64,000 nt of DNA from Azolla caroliniana. Lineage: Eukaryota; Polypodiophyta. The notes beneath the pieces were generated by a model. The model worked only from the letters and a program-made list of their open reading frames with translations. It was not told the origin of the DNA and ran no database searches. Both the position numbers and the translations under genes were made by a program. Shown here piece after piece: positions 36,201-48,000 of the stretch. How positions within the stretch are numbered: the stretch's first letter is position 1; each line of letters opens with the position of its first letter. Location of the stretch: assembly GCA_043228905.1 (NCBI GenBank), contig JBHGNT010000018.1, positions 3,038,001 through 3,102,000 on the forward strand. The letters are read 5' to 3'.

Positions 36201-36990
36201 CCCATATAGGTAGTCCATTCATAGCGTTGGTTCCATTTCAACCAATTGAGTTGACATTGCTTTTGGGGCACAATATGAGCTTAGTACGTCTAAGAGTAAT
36301 GAACACCCCTACCCCTAGATAAGACATTGAAGATGCACCATACTACTTGACACTCGTTACCTCCTCCACCATATGCGATTCCTCGCATTGACTTCATTAT
36401 CATTATCGTGTGCAACTTGGTTTGTTGTTGTGCTCATGACTAACCAATGGAAGCATTTTGTTTCAAGACATAAAGATATCCAAGGGCTCAAAGGTATCTA
36501 TGGCTTCTCATAAAATAGAGTAATTGCATGTGGATGAAGAGGTCACAATTTCTAGTTCCATCAGACCTCTAGGAAACATATACATGTTGTGATGTGGCGA
36601 TGTGCATGTGAGGATTCGAGATATTCCATGTATTGAATTGTATGGTTTTTGTTTATGCTTTGCATGATTCCTTTTGAGGGGTATAAATAAACCGTTAGCC
36701 CATTGTAAGGATGTGTGGGGGAGAGGTCATGATAAGCAAGCATATATATTTCATCTTGGGGTAATCACTCTCCTTTCTTCTTTATTTTAGCTCTATATTT
36801 CTATATTTTCTAGAAACTTTTTGCTATCAATATCTCTATCTCTATATGGTTATCCCATGATCACTCCAACAAGGAACAAGGAATAGGGCCCAACTTATTG
36901 GTCTTGCTACCTCATTATATATTGGTGAACCTTATGTGAAATTGCGTTGGTAAAGGTTGATATGACAATAGACCAATTAGAGTTTATGGT
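33256..36990. other. Intergenic DNA, no gene seen
   Basis: AT-rich, stop-dense in all frames, with a short (CA)n at about 35620. I see no domain, RNA gene or clear repeat family. Confidence 0.55.
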
Positions 36991-37640
36991 ATGAATGTAT
37001 TTGACTATGATGCAAATGGTTGGAGAGAAATGGGTAATGAATCAGGTGGAAACTAACACCATGGAAAGATTTCAACCCATCACACAAAATATAAGAGAGT
37101 TCAAAGGGCAAAAGGCACATAGTTATCTTGGTGAATTCGAACAGAAAAGAAAAGTACTAGGAGTTGCAGATCAAGAAATGGTTGGTTGCTTCCACAAAAT
37201 TACATCACCGGATGAAATCTAAAAAGACAATAGTGGATGATGGAGCGCTTTCAAGCAACCTTTCCTTGTTGAATTCACTTTGGATGATGATTCTTGAGTA
37301 ACAAGAAGAAGTTTTTTGGATTGGGTGGCATCAAGAAACAAAGGTTTGTCTGTTTTGGATCTACATCAAGAGTTTAAAAGCATCTTCACAATGTTACAAC
37401 TAGAGAAAAGTCCTATTGCTCTTGCAATCCACAAAAGATGAGAAGAAGAGGCAACTAGAGATCTTATTATAAGATTGTAATAGTTAGAATGGTTTCGATG
37501 TAGATTGTGACAAATATTAACGAATGCATGTAGGAGGCTTCATAATCGAGCTCAAAGAAAAACCGAGGTGCTTCAACAAGATGAAGATGTGGGGGGTCAT
37601 CAAAAGAATCATAATCACATGTTAGTTAGACCTCTAGCAA
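36990..37640 (+). pseudogene. Decayed LTR-retrotransposon gag relic
   Basis: Translation in a broken frame gives IREFKGQKAHSYLGEFEQ, then after stops WSAFKQPFLVEF, VTRRSFLDWVASRNKGLS and LHQEFKSIFTMLQLEKS. This is the pattern of plant Gypsy/Copia-type gag proteins, where a (T)KRSFL-(E/D)WV motif precedes a LLREFE-like helix. Several in-frame stops show it is dead. No protease or polymerase domain follows. Confidence 0.55.
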
Positions 37641-37724
37641 CAAAAGTATGTGTTGAGGATATGCTTGGTAAGTAATTGAAGGAATCTAGGTATTTGACAA
37701 GTTCTATTATAAATCAATATGCCC

Positions 37725-37856
37725 CGATTAGTTGGGCTCTTGCCTTTGAGTTGGGCGGCTACAGAGTTTGAAGTCGGGCTTCTGCTTTTGAGTCGGGTGA
37801 CTGTAGAGTTCGAAATTGGGCTTTTGTCTTTGAGTTGGGCTATTGAGAAATGAATG
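37725..37856. repeat. 43-bp minisatellite
   Basis: Units built from GTTGGGCTCTTGCCTTTGA and GTTGGGCGGCTACAGAGTTTGAA-like halves repeat about two and a half times with small changes, next to MITE-like copy 4. Confidence 0.6.
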
Positions 37857-37866
37857 GTCGGGAATC

Positions 37867-38110
37867 TCATAGTACGTAAAATTTGTGTTCGTCTAGTATA
37901 ACATTCGTTTTCCTACGTTGGAAAACGAATGCGAATGTTATTCAAACATTCTTTTTTTTGTTTTTTTTCCCATTTTTTTAATGTTTTTTTTTGTTTTTTT
38001 CCATTTTTAGGCTTATTTACCTCATAATAAATAGTTAATCCAAAAGTATGGTATTTATCATTCTTTGAGGGTGTTTTTCTTTCGCGAAAGATTGAACGTA
38101 TGGTTCATAC
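37867..38110 (-). mobile_element. MITE-like repeat, copy 4 (inverted)
   Basis: Reads as the reverse complement of copy 1: TCATAGTACGTAAA, GTGTTCGT, AACGAATGCGAATG, poly-T, TTACCTCATAATAAATAG, AAGTATGGTATTTA and AACGTATGGTTCATAC. It ends exactly where L1-type reverse transcriptase sequence starts. Confidence 0.62.
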
Positions 38111-38111
38111 T

Positions 38112-40253
38112 ATGGGACTCGGGATCCTCAGGCTCCCATTAAAACAGATTTGGATTGCTTTGGGAGATTCGCCAATTAATATACCTACGTCAGGTTTTAC
38201 ATGGATACCACATGGTCAATCCATTAGATATTTAGGTTGTAGAGTGGGTTTGGGTTTAAATGCAGAGGATATGATTGCACCATTATTGTTAAGATTAAGG
38301 AACAAGTTAATATATTGGAACAAGGAGAAGCTATCCTTAGCAGGACGTGTAGTTGTAGCTAACTCAGTGCTCGTCTTCGATTTGGTATATAGCATCTACC
38401 TGGCTGTTTTCTAGGTCAATAATGCTTAAAGTTCAACGCCTTATACGTAATTTCATTTGGGGGAACACAATTGCAGACAATTCTGTAGCAAAGGTAGCTT
38501 GGTCGGTTCTTATACAATCTAAATAGAAAGGAGGTCTGGGTTTGATTGACCCTTTTATGCAAAGTAAAGCCTTAATTGCTAAACTTGTCGTTAGGAGTTT
38601 ATTGTCAAGTGATGAGTTATGGAAAAAGCTATGGATTCAGCACTTACATAAGGTCAAGCCCTCAGTAGGAGGGTAATGGCATGATAGTCTTAGGTGGGTT
38701 TTTAATTCAGATTTTCCATTACCTAAGTCCAATGTTGGATCATTACGTTTCTTTAGTGGAATTTTTCGGGCATGGGAAACTCTGTGGCAAGCACTTGTTT
38801 TCTTGCCATCGAAAAATTATCATCAATTCATGCGTCAACCTTTGATATGGAATCCTTTATTTATGGACAAAGCTGCATGTGTTTTGGGTCTACGACCGAG
38901 GTTATCTTGGGCGGCAATGGACAGTGGGCCAACCCGTACAATTGCGGATTGGATAAAGTTTCTACAAACTTCAGCACACGTCCAAAAGAGTATGTTGTCT
39001 AATTTAAGAGGGGCAAGGATAATGTTCTCTCAATTGTCCATGGTGTATCAGGTCACACTAACAACTTTGCAGTTTGATTATGTTCAAAGTTGGTGCGGTA
39101 TGTTTTCGACATTTAATATACTAATAGGAGCTCGTTTATATCATCATAATGGCAAATTTTATTGTTACGAAGTTTTGGACAATGGTAGATTGATATTAGT
39201 GGCGGAGGAGTCTTCAATTATGTCCAATGCAAAGCAGTTGCCAGTGAGAGTAATTGCTAGATTAGATAAAAAAATATTTTCTGATCCTAGTCCGTTAATT
39301 GCTAACTATGCATCTCATATTTGGGTTTTACACTCTAGGCCACTTGTCGATCTGCAGTGGGACCCATCGGATTATGGTTGGAAAGTGTCCATGTCTGACG
39401 CAACGAATAAGATCCTTCCATTCTTCTCATATTCGGTGGCATTGGGTAGAAACTTTATGTTGACTCAGACCGAGTCTGTCCCAACGGGAAAAAAGTATTG
39501 GGAGGAAGGTAATGTCTCCTCGTCTCATACGAGGATGTTTTGGAAAAGGTTTTGGGTAACTAAATGTATGAATAAGATATTGCATTTTCGTTGGTTGATG
39601 ATTCACTATGCATTGCCAGTAGGTGAACTATTGAGGGGTCCTGTGAGTGATTGGTCATGTGTTATGTGTGGGTTTGCATTTGAGTCATTGAATCATGTAT
39701 TTTGGGAATGTGTGTTCGCTAAAAGGTTTTGGTTTCGAATTCTTAGACTTTTAGGTCGTAAGTATACCTCGACTATCTTCACGTGGGGTGTAGTCTTTTG
39801 GGGAATGTTGGATCAACAAACGGCCTTTTATCATTATTAGCATTCTTCTTTGTCTTTACATGTGAGAAGTTTTCAAGTATTCCAAGTATATGCTACCTCA
39901 AGTTCCTTGCAGGGAATCAAGTTCTTTTCGCGGAGTTATGTGTGGCAAATTGTTTCCTCTTTGGGTTTATGGGTTCTTTGGAAAGCTAGGTGTTCCAAGC
40001 TATACAAGGATGAAAATACTCATGTTGTAGAACAAGTTAAGTCTTTTTGGGACTTATTGGTTCATACGGTTAAAGGTGATTATGACAGTTGTAAGGGATC
40101 AGGAAACACAACTAGTTGAAAAAGAAGGAGAATTAGAAGAGTTTGGTCATCTATTCCTATCATGTTGGATGCAGAGACTAATGTTAAGTGGAATTACATA
40201 CCGCCTCGTTGGTTGTTCCCGCCACCATCACCGTCCTTAGAGCATACAACATG
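38112..40253 (+). pseudogene. L1-type LINE ORF2 relic (3' part)
   Basis: A 5'-truncated LINE of the plant L1 type. WIPHGQSIRYLGCRVG, RNKLIYWNKEKLSLAGRVV and KGGLGLIDPFMQSKALIAK match the region after the catalytic core of plant L1 polymerases. The long block 38803-39840 ends in the RT-associated zinc-binding domain (KILHFRWLMIHYALPVGELL, then CVMCGF and HVFWECVFAKRFW). A further block, 39850-40253, carries the C-terminal tail to RVWSSIPIM and PPRWLFPPP. At least three stops or frame changes break it. The catalytic YxDD region itself is missing, so the element is dead. Confidence 0.82.
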
Positions 40254-40482
40254 ACTCAACATGGAAGAGGTGATTGGGGTACATAGTAAGAGTTTTTTCA
40301 TAAAAGAAGTGCGGATAGTGAAGCAGATGCTTTACCTTACATAGGGATGATGATCTTGATCCCTTAGATATGATGAATGATAAGGTCGTTTCATAAGGAC
40401 AAGAGTGTACGCATTCATTTTTGTTTATGTAGGTTTAAGCTATTGGGGATACTTGATAACAGTGAGCTGATTGATGGGGAAT

Positions 40483-41180
40483 TTCGTGGACATTGGCAAG
40501 ATGCTAATATGCGAGATGGTTGATGTGGACTGAATGAAGAAATTTTGTCTGTGATAAGGATGATTGAAGATGTTTGGGGTGTCGTAGCCGACTATCATGA
40601 GTGGGTGAGGAAACTTTTACACTAATTTTTGTTTTTTAATGCAGGATTTTTGTGAACATTGCAAGATGCTAATCGGCAAGATGGCTGATGTGGACTAAAT
40701 GAAGAATTTCTTTTTTGTGATAAGGATGAGGGAAGATGGTGGGAGGTTTGAAGCCGTCTATCATGAGCGATGAAACTTTTAGACTAATTGTTTTGTTATT
40801 GATACAGGTTTTTTCGTGGACATTGGCATGAGGCTAATCGGCCAGACGGTTGATGTGGACTGAACGAAGAAAATTTTTCTGTGATAAGGATGAGTGAAGA
40901 TGGTTGGGAGGTCGAAGCCGACTATCACGAGTGGGTGAGGAAACGTTTACAATAATTTTTTGTTGATTAATATAGGATATGCGTGGACATTGGCACCATG
41001 TTAATCAGTGAGATGGCTGATGTCGACTGAACGAATAAATTTTTCTGTGTTAAGGATGAGTGAAGATGGTGGGGAGGGTCGAAGCCAATTATCAGGAGTG
41101 GGTGAGGAAATGTTTACACTAATTTTTTGTTGTTTAATACAGGATATGCGTGGATATTTGAACCATGTTAATCGGTTCAA
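40483..41180 (+). repeat. About 165-bp tandem array with exon-like units
   Basis: Four full copies and a partial fifth begin at about 40483, 40647, 40811, 40976 and 41144. Each holds GTGGACATTGGCA, GA(T/C)GGTTGATGTGGACTGAA, GATAAGGATGAGTGAAGATG, a reading block MSEDGWEVEADYHEWVRK in one frame, and an intron-end-like ATACAGGAT just before the next copy. Divergence between copies is clear. Function unknown; it could be a tandemly amplified exon of a dead gene or a transposon tail. Confidence 0.65.
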
Positions 41181-41299
41181 TCTTGCATTGGAAAAAGGCA
41201 GAGAAAGGTACAAGAGGTTGGACAGGTTATGAATCTTGCATTGGAAAAAGGTAGAGAAAGGCATATAAAGACTGAGAAGATGGGCAGGATGAAGAGAAA

Positions 41300-42020
41300 C
41301 CAGGTTTTTTGGCAATGTTTAAGCCGATGTTTACAACCTTGTTTATCTTAAAATTTCCAGAGCTAGAAGAAGACTACGGCCAAGAAGCAACAGATTACCT
41401 CAACAGCTTGATTGGAGAGAGGGGATTTTTACTGCCAAAGTGGTACAAAAGGACACATCACATGGGAAAGTTAAAGGCCAAGGAATGGGCACAAAACTGA
41501 GTGTTATTTTGTATGAGATTGAGCCATTTGAATCTGTCTTATTCTGTATGAGATTGAGCCATTTTCTGTAGGAGATTGAAGAAAAGCAAATGGGATGCCA
41601 AAGAGAAACTAGTTGAGTCTGTGATGAATACCCAATTTTTTTCAAGGAAAAGAAGGAGGTGGATGTATTATGTGGCTTTCATTATGGGTTTTGATTTGTT
41701 CTACGACTATTTGATTTGTTCCATGGCTGCGTCATCGAGATGTCTCCAAAACATCGTACATTTTTAGCATATGATCCCATGGAATATAAATCAATGGTAG
41801 TGGCAAAGAAGTTAAATGGCAGAGAATGGTTATGGTTGGACAATGTCCCACATGTTCAAGCAAAGGTGAATGGAAAAGAGGTGATAAAGAGGCTTATTCG
41901 TGCTAAAGTGGAGGCCTTCTCAAGGTTTATATGTGGTCTTATAGCTCGACGTAGCAATGGAATTTTCTCAAGGTTTATATGTGCTCTGCTAGCAAAGGTG
42001 TTATTGGCAACAATGTAGTT
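41300..42020 (+). other. Unidentified open stretches, possible gene remnant
   Basis: Three consecutive open blocks (41309-41500, 41576-41767, 41716-42018) in different frames encode lysine-rich text such as FPELEEDYGQEATDYLN, KWDAKEKLVESVMN and NGREWLWLDNVPHV. I recognise no family. Their density and non-random composition suggest a broken coding region downstream of the tandem array. Within the last block a segment with TTCTCAAGGTTTATATGTG is duplicated. Confidence 0.3.
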
Positions 42021-42422
42021 TTTTGATAGTATGTATTTGTGCAGAGGAAACAGTATTATGTACTATTTGTATATTGCCTTTGCCTTTTTATTAATACCAA
42101 TGGAGTATATTTTTATGGGAAAAAAAAAACAGATTTTCTAATGGCGCACCTTTTTTTGATAATGATTTGACGGTGCGGATTGCACGTGCACTCGGCCACT
42201 TGCCATGCATCGTCTGTGGCTGGCCATGATTCCCTCGCCACACCTCATTATGATTTGGGTTGGCAAAAGAGACATGCCACACACACATAATATACATATA
42301 CGTACATATCTATGCCCTATGGCCTACTACTACTATATGTGTGTATATATACACGTATGTATATGCGTATATGTATATTATATCCATATATGTATACGTA
42401 TATGTGTAGGCCTAATTTTGTA

Positions 42423-42620
42423 GCATAGTACGTAATATACCCGAATGCATTGGCAAACATTCATTTCCATACGAATGCACACGAATGAGTATGTTAGCAA
42501 AACATTCTTATGCTTCATTTTACCTTTTAAAAAAAAAACAATAAATAATGAATACAAAAAGTGTTGAGTACCATACTGATCGAAAACATTCTCGAATGCG
42601 AATGCACGTATGGTACATAC
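42423..42620 (-). mobile_element. MITE-like repeat, copy 3 (inverted)
   Basis: Reverse-oriented, shorter copy: GCATAGTACGTAATATAC, CGAATGCATTGGCAAACATTC, ATACGAATGCACACGAATG, poly-A, then CTCGAATGCGAATGCACG and TATGGTACATAC. It matches copy 2 best at the first end and copy 1 at the second. Confidence 0.58.
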
Positions 42621-43098
42621 AATGTACCGCAGAAGGTTTCCTGACCTTCGTCGAAAGAACTGCTCTGCTCTGCTCTCTCGATCTGTGGCGACTAATTTAA
42701 TGGATTCCACTGAGAGATCACTACACCGCACGGTCTCCCACGATGGCAATCTTATCACGATGGCCGCAGTTCTCTCTCTCTCTCTCTCTCTCTCTCAGAC
42801 TTTCGTCTTTACATGGTCGACTATACAGATCGATCCCGAGGTTCGCTATATATTTAGATACAAGAGAAATGTATGTCCAATATGATGCGGCAATAGAGGA
42901 TCGTGATAGATGTATGTGGTCTCTAACATGGATTCGTCAATCAAAATCTGAAGCTCTCATTAGGTTTGAGTTCGGAAATGCAGCCGAGAAATCCATGTCA
43001 AGTCGGAGGGTAGAGATCAGTGATATGTAAGGATTCCAAACATGTTTAAATATGTACCAAAAATCCGTTCGTTGCAGGTAGTCGAAGATACGGAGCAC

Positions 43099-43828
43099 CT
43101 GTAGATGTGGTATTGAGGGAAGGGGGAGATCCAAATCATCAAGCGATACATTCATTGATCGAATCAAGGAATCGTGCCGCCTGTAGATGTGGTATTGAGG
43201 GAAGGGGGAGATCCTAATCATCAAGCGATACATTCATTGATCGAATCAAGGAATCGTGCCGCCTGTAGATGTGGTATTGAGGGAAGGGGGAGATCCTAAT
43301 CATCAAGCGATACATTCATTGATCGAATCAAGGAATCGTGCCGCCTGTAGATGTGGTATTGAGGGAAGGGGGAGATCCTAATCATCAAGCGATACATTCA
43401 TTGATCGAATCAAGGAATCGTGCCGCCTGTAGATGTGGTATTGAGGGAAGGGGGAGATCCAAATCATCAAGCGATACATTCATTGATCGAATCAAGGAAT
43501 CGTGCTGCCTGTAGATGTGGTATTGAGGGAAGGGGGAGATCCTAATCATCAAGCGATACATTCATTGATCGAATCAAGGAATCGTGCCGCCTGTAGATGT
43601 GGTATTGAGGGAAGGGGGAGATCCTAATCATCAAGCGATACATTCATTGATCGAATCAAGGAATGGTGCCGCCTGTAGATGTGGTATTGAGGGAAGGGGG
43701 AGATCCAAATCATCAAGCGATACATTCATTGATCGAATCAAGGAATCGTGCCGCCTGTAGATGTGGTATTGAGGGAAAGGGGAGATCCTAATCATCAAGC
43801 GATACATTCATTGATCGAATCAAGGAAT
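43099..43828 (+). repeat. 82-bp tandem array (nearly nine copies)
   Basis: The unit starting CTGTAGATGTGGTATTGAGG begins at 43099 and every 82 bp to 43755; the ninth copy is cut 8 bp short by the ATG of the next feature. Copies differ by only a few single-base changes (for example CCAAAT/CCTAAT and GTGCC/GTGCT), so expansion was recent. In one frame each unit could encode PVDVVLREGGDPNHQAIHS; because 82 is not a multiple of three, the frame moves in each copy. Confidence 0.93.
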
Positions 43829-45036
43829 ATGGCGAAATCGGAGGCATCATCGGTCAGGCGGATTTCAGTACTAGCCCTAGCAGTGATTGTGTTGTGTGGT
43901 GGGATGTACGGCCTCATCTTCGAGAATTCCCTGAGACCACAGACATTGCAGCCGTGGTACGCGCAGAATCGGACATGGCATTACCCTACCCTCTTCCCGC
44001 GATGCTCCATGGATGTATGCTTCAACTACACGAGGTGTGCCGGCCAATCCGAGCTTCTCATCTATGCCTACCACATACCCCGCCCGCCCGTGCGATACGT
44101 TGCTCTACTCAACCGCACAGTCTGGCACACCGATGATCCTCGCAAGGCCTGCCTCTTCTTCGTCTTCTTGGATGGCCCGGACAACAGAAGCCATCCCAGC
44201 AGCCTGCCTTACTGGGGGGGCAATGGGCTCAACCACGTGTTGGTCACATTCGCCGACATGTGGCGCCAACGTGGCATCCCGCCCGAGAGCATCGGCTTCG
44301 CGTCCCTCCTTGCCTCCGACATGCACGAGACGATCTACAGGCCCGGGTTCGACATCAGCCTCACGCTCAATGGCCGTGTCCATTTGAGGGGCTTGCAGGC
44401 AGTGCCGCCCCTGGACCGCCCATATCTGGTCACATTCCGTGGGCTCTGATATCTGGGGCATCCGACTGATGAGGGCGTCCTACGGAGCTACGACTCCTTC
44501 CGCTCGATTCACAACGGGAAGGACGCCATCGTCGGGACCTCGTGCAAACATGCCACGAACGAGCTGAGGAGGCAGGAAAACCCTGAATTGGGGAGGCATT
44601 GTGAGGAGGACGAGGCGGAGCATGCGCGGTACAGCTTTGGCGGCCTCATGAATACGACATTCGGTCTGGTGCCGGCCGGCTGGTCGCCCAACTCGTACCG
44701 GCTGATCGAGGTGATGGCGGCGAGCGCCGTGCCCGTCCTCATTGCTGACAATTATGTGAAGCCGTTCGACACGTTGATCCAATGGCACCGGTGCATTCTC
44801 CAGTTCCCGTCGTCTGAGATGGACCTCATCGTGCCTACCCTCCGTGCCATGGTCACCCGGGCGGGAAAATACCCGAACGAGCTCCCGCAGCGCCAAAAAG
44901 TTACTGCATCCGCATCTACAACGATTTCCTTCGTGATGACCCCACGCTCTTGCGTACCACCATTGCGTCTCTAAAAGCTCGCCTGTATGGTGCCATGCCC
45001 TTCAGGCCCGACAACAGTAGTTACGGATTGATTTGA
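43829..45036 (+). pseudogene. Exostosin-like glycosyltransferase (GT47), broken
   Basis: An intronless reading of about 400 residues resembling the GT47 exostosin domain of EXT1/EXT2-like proteins, which build glycan chains in the Golgi. Residues 1-35 show a short cytosolic tail and one membrane anchor (ISVLALAVIVLCGGMYG). Then come CSMDVCFNYTRC, a Cys pattern of the EXT type, DPRKACLFFVFLD, FDISL, and after the break HNGKDAIVGTSCKH, ARYSFGGLMNTTFGLVPAG, SYRLIEVMAASAVPVLIADN and a C-terminal YCIRIYNDFLRDDP block. A TGA at 44447-44449 interrupts the frame (a CGA-to-TGA change would explain it). A frameshift in an A-run near 44894-44899 moves the last 45 codons. The body is much more GC-rich than its surroundings. 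No GT64 domain follows. Confidence 0.78.
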
Positions 45037-48000
45037 AATCCATTCGCAAAACAAGCCACATCATGTTGGTCGTCATGGGTGTTGAATCAATGACGAGATT
45101 TCGAGATAATGAGCAAGCATAGGGTGGGGTGATGATTATTTATCGGTGACGGACTTGTAAGTCACTCATGTACTCACGAAACTTGCAATTAGTTTCCTTC
45201 CATGAGTGAGCATCGTGTGGGAAGATCATTTTTCTGCAACAGATCTTGCTTCTAGTCTAATAGTGTGTCGTGACACGAGCAAATTAGGATGGGATGGCCA
45301 ATACATTTGGACGTAAAACATCTTGTTTATATAAGAATGTTGTATGTATTGAGGCACATTCTAATCGTATTAGAGGACAATGCAATTATACCTAATCGTC
45401 CTAACCTAATCATTCTAAAAGCTAGGTTGAAAGCATGGTTGTGCTTGTCACCGGACTTTTACATACATACATCTCTATAAAGCTTCAAAAATATCAATCA
45501 TACTCCAAAGGTTTGCCATGAGCAAGTATAGGGTGGTATATAGGTAATTTACGTAGTACAATAGATTAAGAATGGATTTATGAACCATGATCTTGGTTCT
45601 ACTCCTAAGGTGTGCCATGAATGAGCAAACATATATAGGGTTAGATAATCGCGTCAGGTTGGAGTAGAACATAGTTTTTAGAACAACATCATTGAGAACT
45701 TTGCCTATGTTTAGTATTATAGAATAGGGTGTTTCTCAAACATGACACATATCGCAATGTTCAACATGATGCTTTGCGTCTCACTAAATGTTGCTTTGGG
45801 TGTAGTGACATTTAGCATCACAAAAAAATGATGCTAAACATACATTTAGCATCAACACACATACACACACACACACACACACACATATAATAAAGGGGGG
45901 GATTTGATGTGTGTATGTATGTGTATAAATCTAATTTTATATGAGAGACATAAAGATTAATTGTTGGTATGGCAAGATAGAGGGAGGATGGTGCTTGAGA
46001 TTTGGTTGATTATAGTAGAGTTGTGGGGATGCATTGGCATGCCATGCTTGCATCATGTGTTGACAAGAGAGAGCCAGGGCAATGCAATTGAAAGCCAAGC
46101 AAGGAAAATAGAATGTTCATTAGGCTTATCTACAAGGGTAACACTCATGTGTGGATCCATTGATTGACAATTTGGTGTTTTGTGGGGCCATAGTTGAGGT
46201 CGAACGCAAGGCCCCATGGATTGTGGCCATACTAGTGAAAAGTGTGGTCTTCAAAAAGTGGCGAGGAGGTTGGGAGGATGCAAAGGATTAGAGGGAAGAA
46301 ACAATTAGAATCATGGATGTCATGAGGATCATGGTCGATATGATGCAATCACGGGTGAAGTTGTCCATGATCCACAACATACCTTATTGAATCAAACATT
46401 AGATTGGGGAAGAGTGGTGAATCAAGTAGGAAGGAAGCACAAGCCTCTATTATCCATTGTAGAAATTGGAACCTGACCAACGATGAGGAAGACGATAAAT
46501 GGTTGAATAGGTACTAATGTCGAGTGGATGAATCAATATAGATCTCATAAGCAAATGAGATTTGCTCCACCATTGCAAACTAAGAAGCATCATGCATTAT
46601 ATAGACAATGTCACCTGAAAGAATTCAAGCTTGAGGGTTCTGTACAAGTTGGAGCTCAACATACTGTCATGGATTATCATTTGTAGATTGATTCAATATA
46701 TAAAGGTATCACAGACAAGTTTTGGGATGTCAAAATCATGAATATCGTGGTTTAAATAATTCCAACTAACCATAGTTATTGGGTTGATCATTGTGGGGAA
46801 ATTTTTATGTATGGATTCCCATATGTCAATCTTAGTTCTTATCCAAGGAAGAAACTCTCTTCATAGTTAACATCAATGATAAAGTCAAATCCATGTGCCA
46901 ATTGATTGTGTTGATTCATTAATCCCCATGGGTCATAGTCAAGAAGAATTAATTATAGATGAAAGACTGTGGAATGACCCTCATCATTTGATAGATGATG
47001 AACGGACATTCATAAGTTACATGAACTTTTTTTGCTTCACTTGAGGGTTCATCAAATCAATAATCGATGAAAGTGATGTTAGAAATATTGAGAATCGACT
47101 AGATAGGCATATCGAGTTACACTCATAGAGGTGTACATGTGTCTATACAAACTTTCTATTACATACATAATAGAGTAGCTCACAATAGTAGTCCTCCCAT
47201 GTGTTGACACGTTAGAGATTAAATGGGATTTGGATTAGTTGACTATAAAGTTAGTTGACACATATAATAGCGACGGCGACGACTCACAACTGTTATGTAA
47301 GAGAATGAGGTTGGATGTTTATATTCTTTGTTCTTAAATGCGCAAATAAGTTGTTAGTAATGGAGATTTTCCTTTTTTGTCAACTAACTTGTCATTTAAT
47401 ATAACCTAATCTAGTGTTAGATCATTTATCCTAGAGTCAATGGCACATACTTCAAGACTAATAGAGAATATCCTTCAAGTCCATCTTACTAGTCAATCCC
47501 ATTACCCTTAGTTTCCCTCTTCCCTAAATACATTTTGTCCAACTTTCTATGGTTTCCTAAATTAATACCTTATCGATCCATATGGTCAGGTTGCAAAATA
47601 GCTACTCCTCATTTGTGGTGCTATCAGAAAATATGCATTCTAAAAATACACATGTGGGGATAAACTGACATCTTGGGGTTGATCATTGATTATATCTAGC
47701 TCATGATGCAAGTGGGGTCAAAGTCCTACAAAGTCTATAAGAGTATTATAGAAGCCTTTTTTGCTTTGATTTGGAGTTCCGTAGAGCAACAATCGATGAT
47801 AGTGATACAAGTGGGGTTTGAGTCCTACAAAGACTCATCAGAGTACAACAAAATCTTTCTTTGCCTTTACTCAAGGGGCCATTGGAGTAACAATCGAAGA
47901 CAATGCTACAAGTGAAGTCTAAGTACTATAAAGAATCCTCAGGGAGGGGAGGGATGTCAAGATAAGGTTTGTAATCCTGTCACACAACATAACCACAAAG

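Noticed and set aside
43099-43828. CRISPR-like array of regular repeats
   Set aside because: Units are contiguous with no unique spacers, in a plant nuclear context; it is a minisatellite.
44105-44896. Long minus-strand open frames over the glycosyltransferase pseudogene
   Set aside because: GC-rich shadows of the plus-strand coding sequence; they have no family resemblance while the plus strand clearly does.
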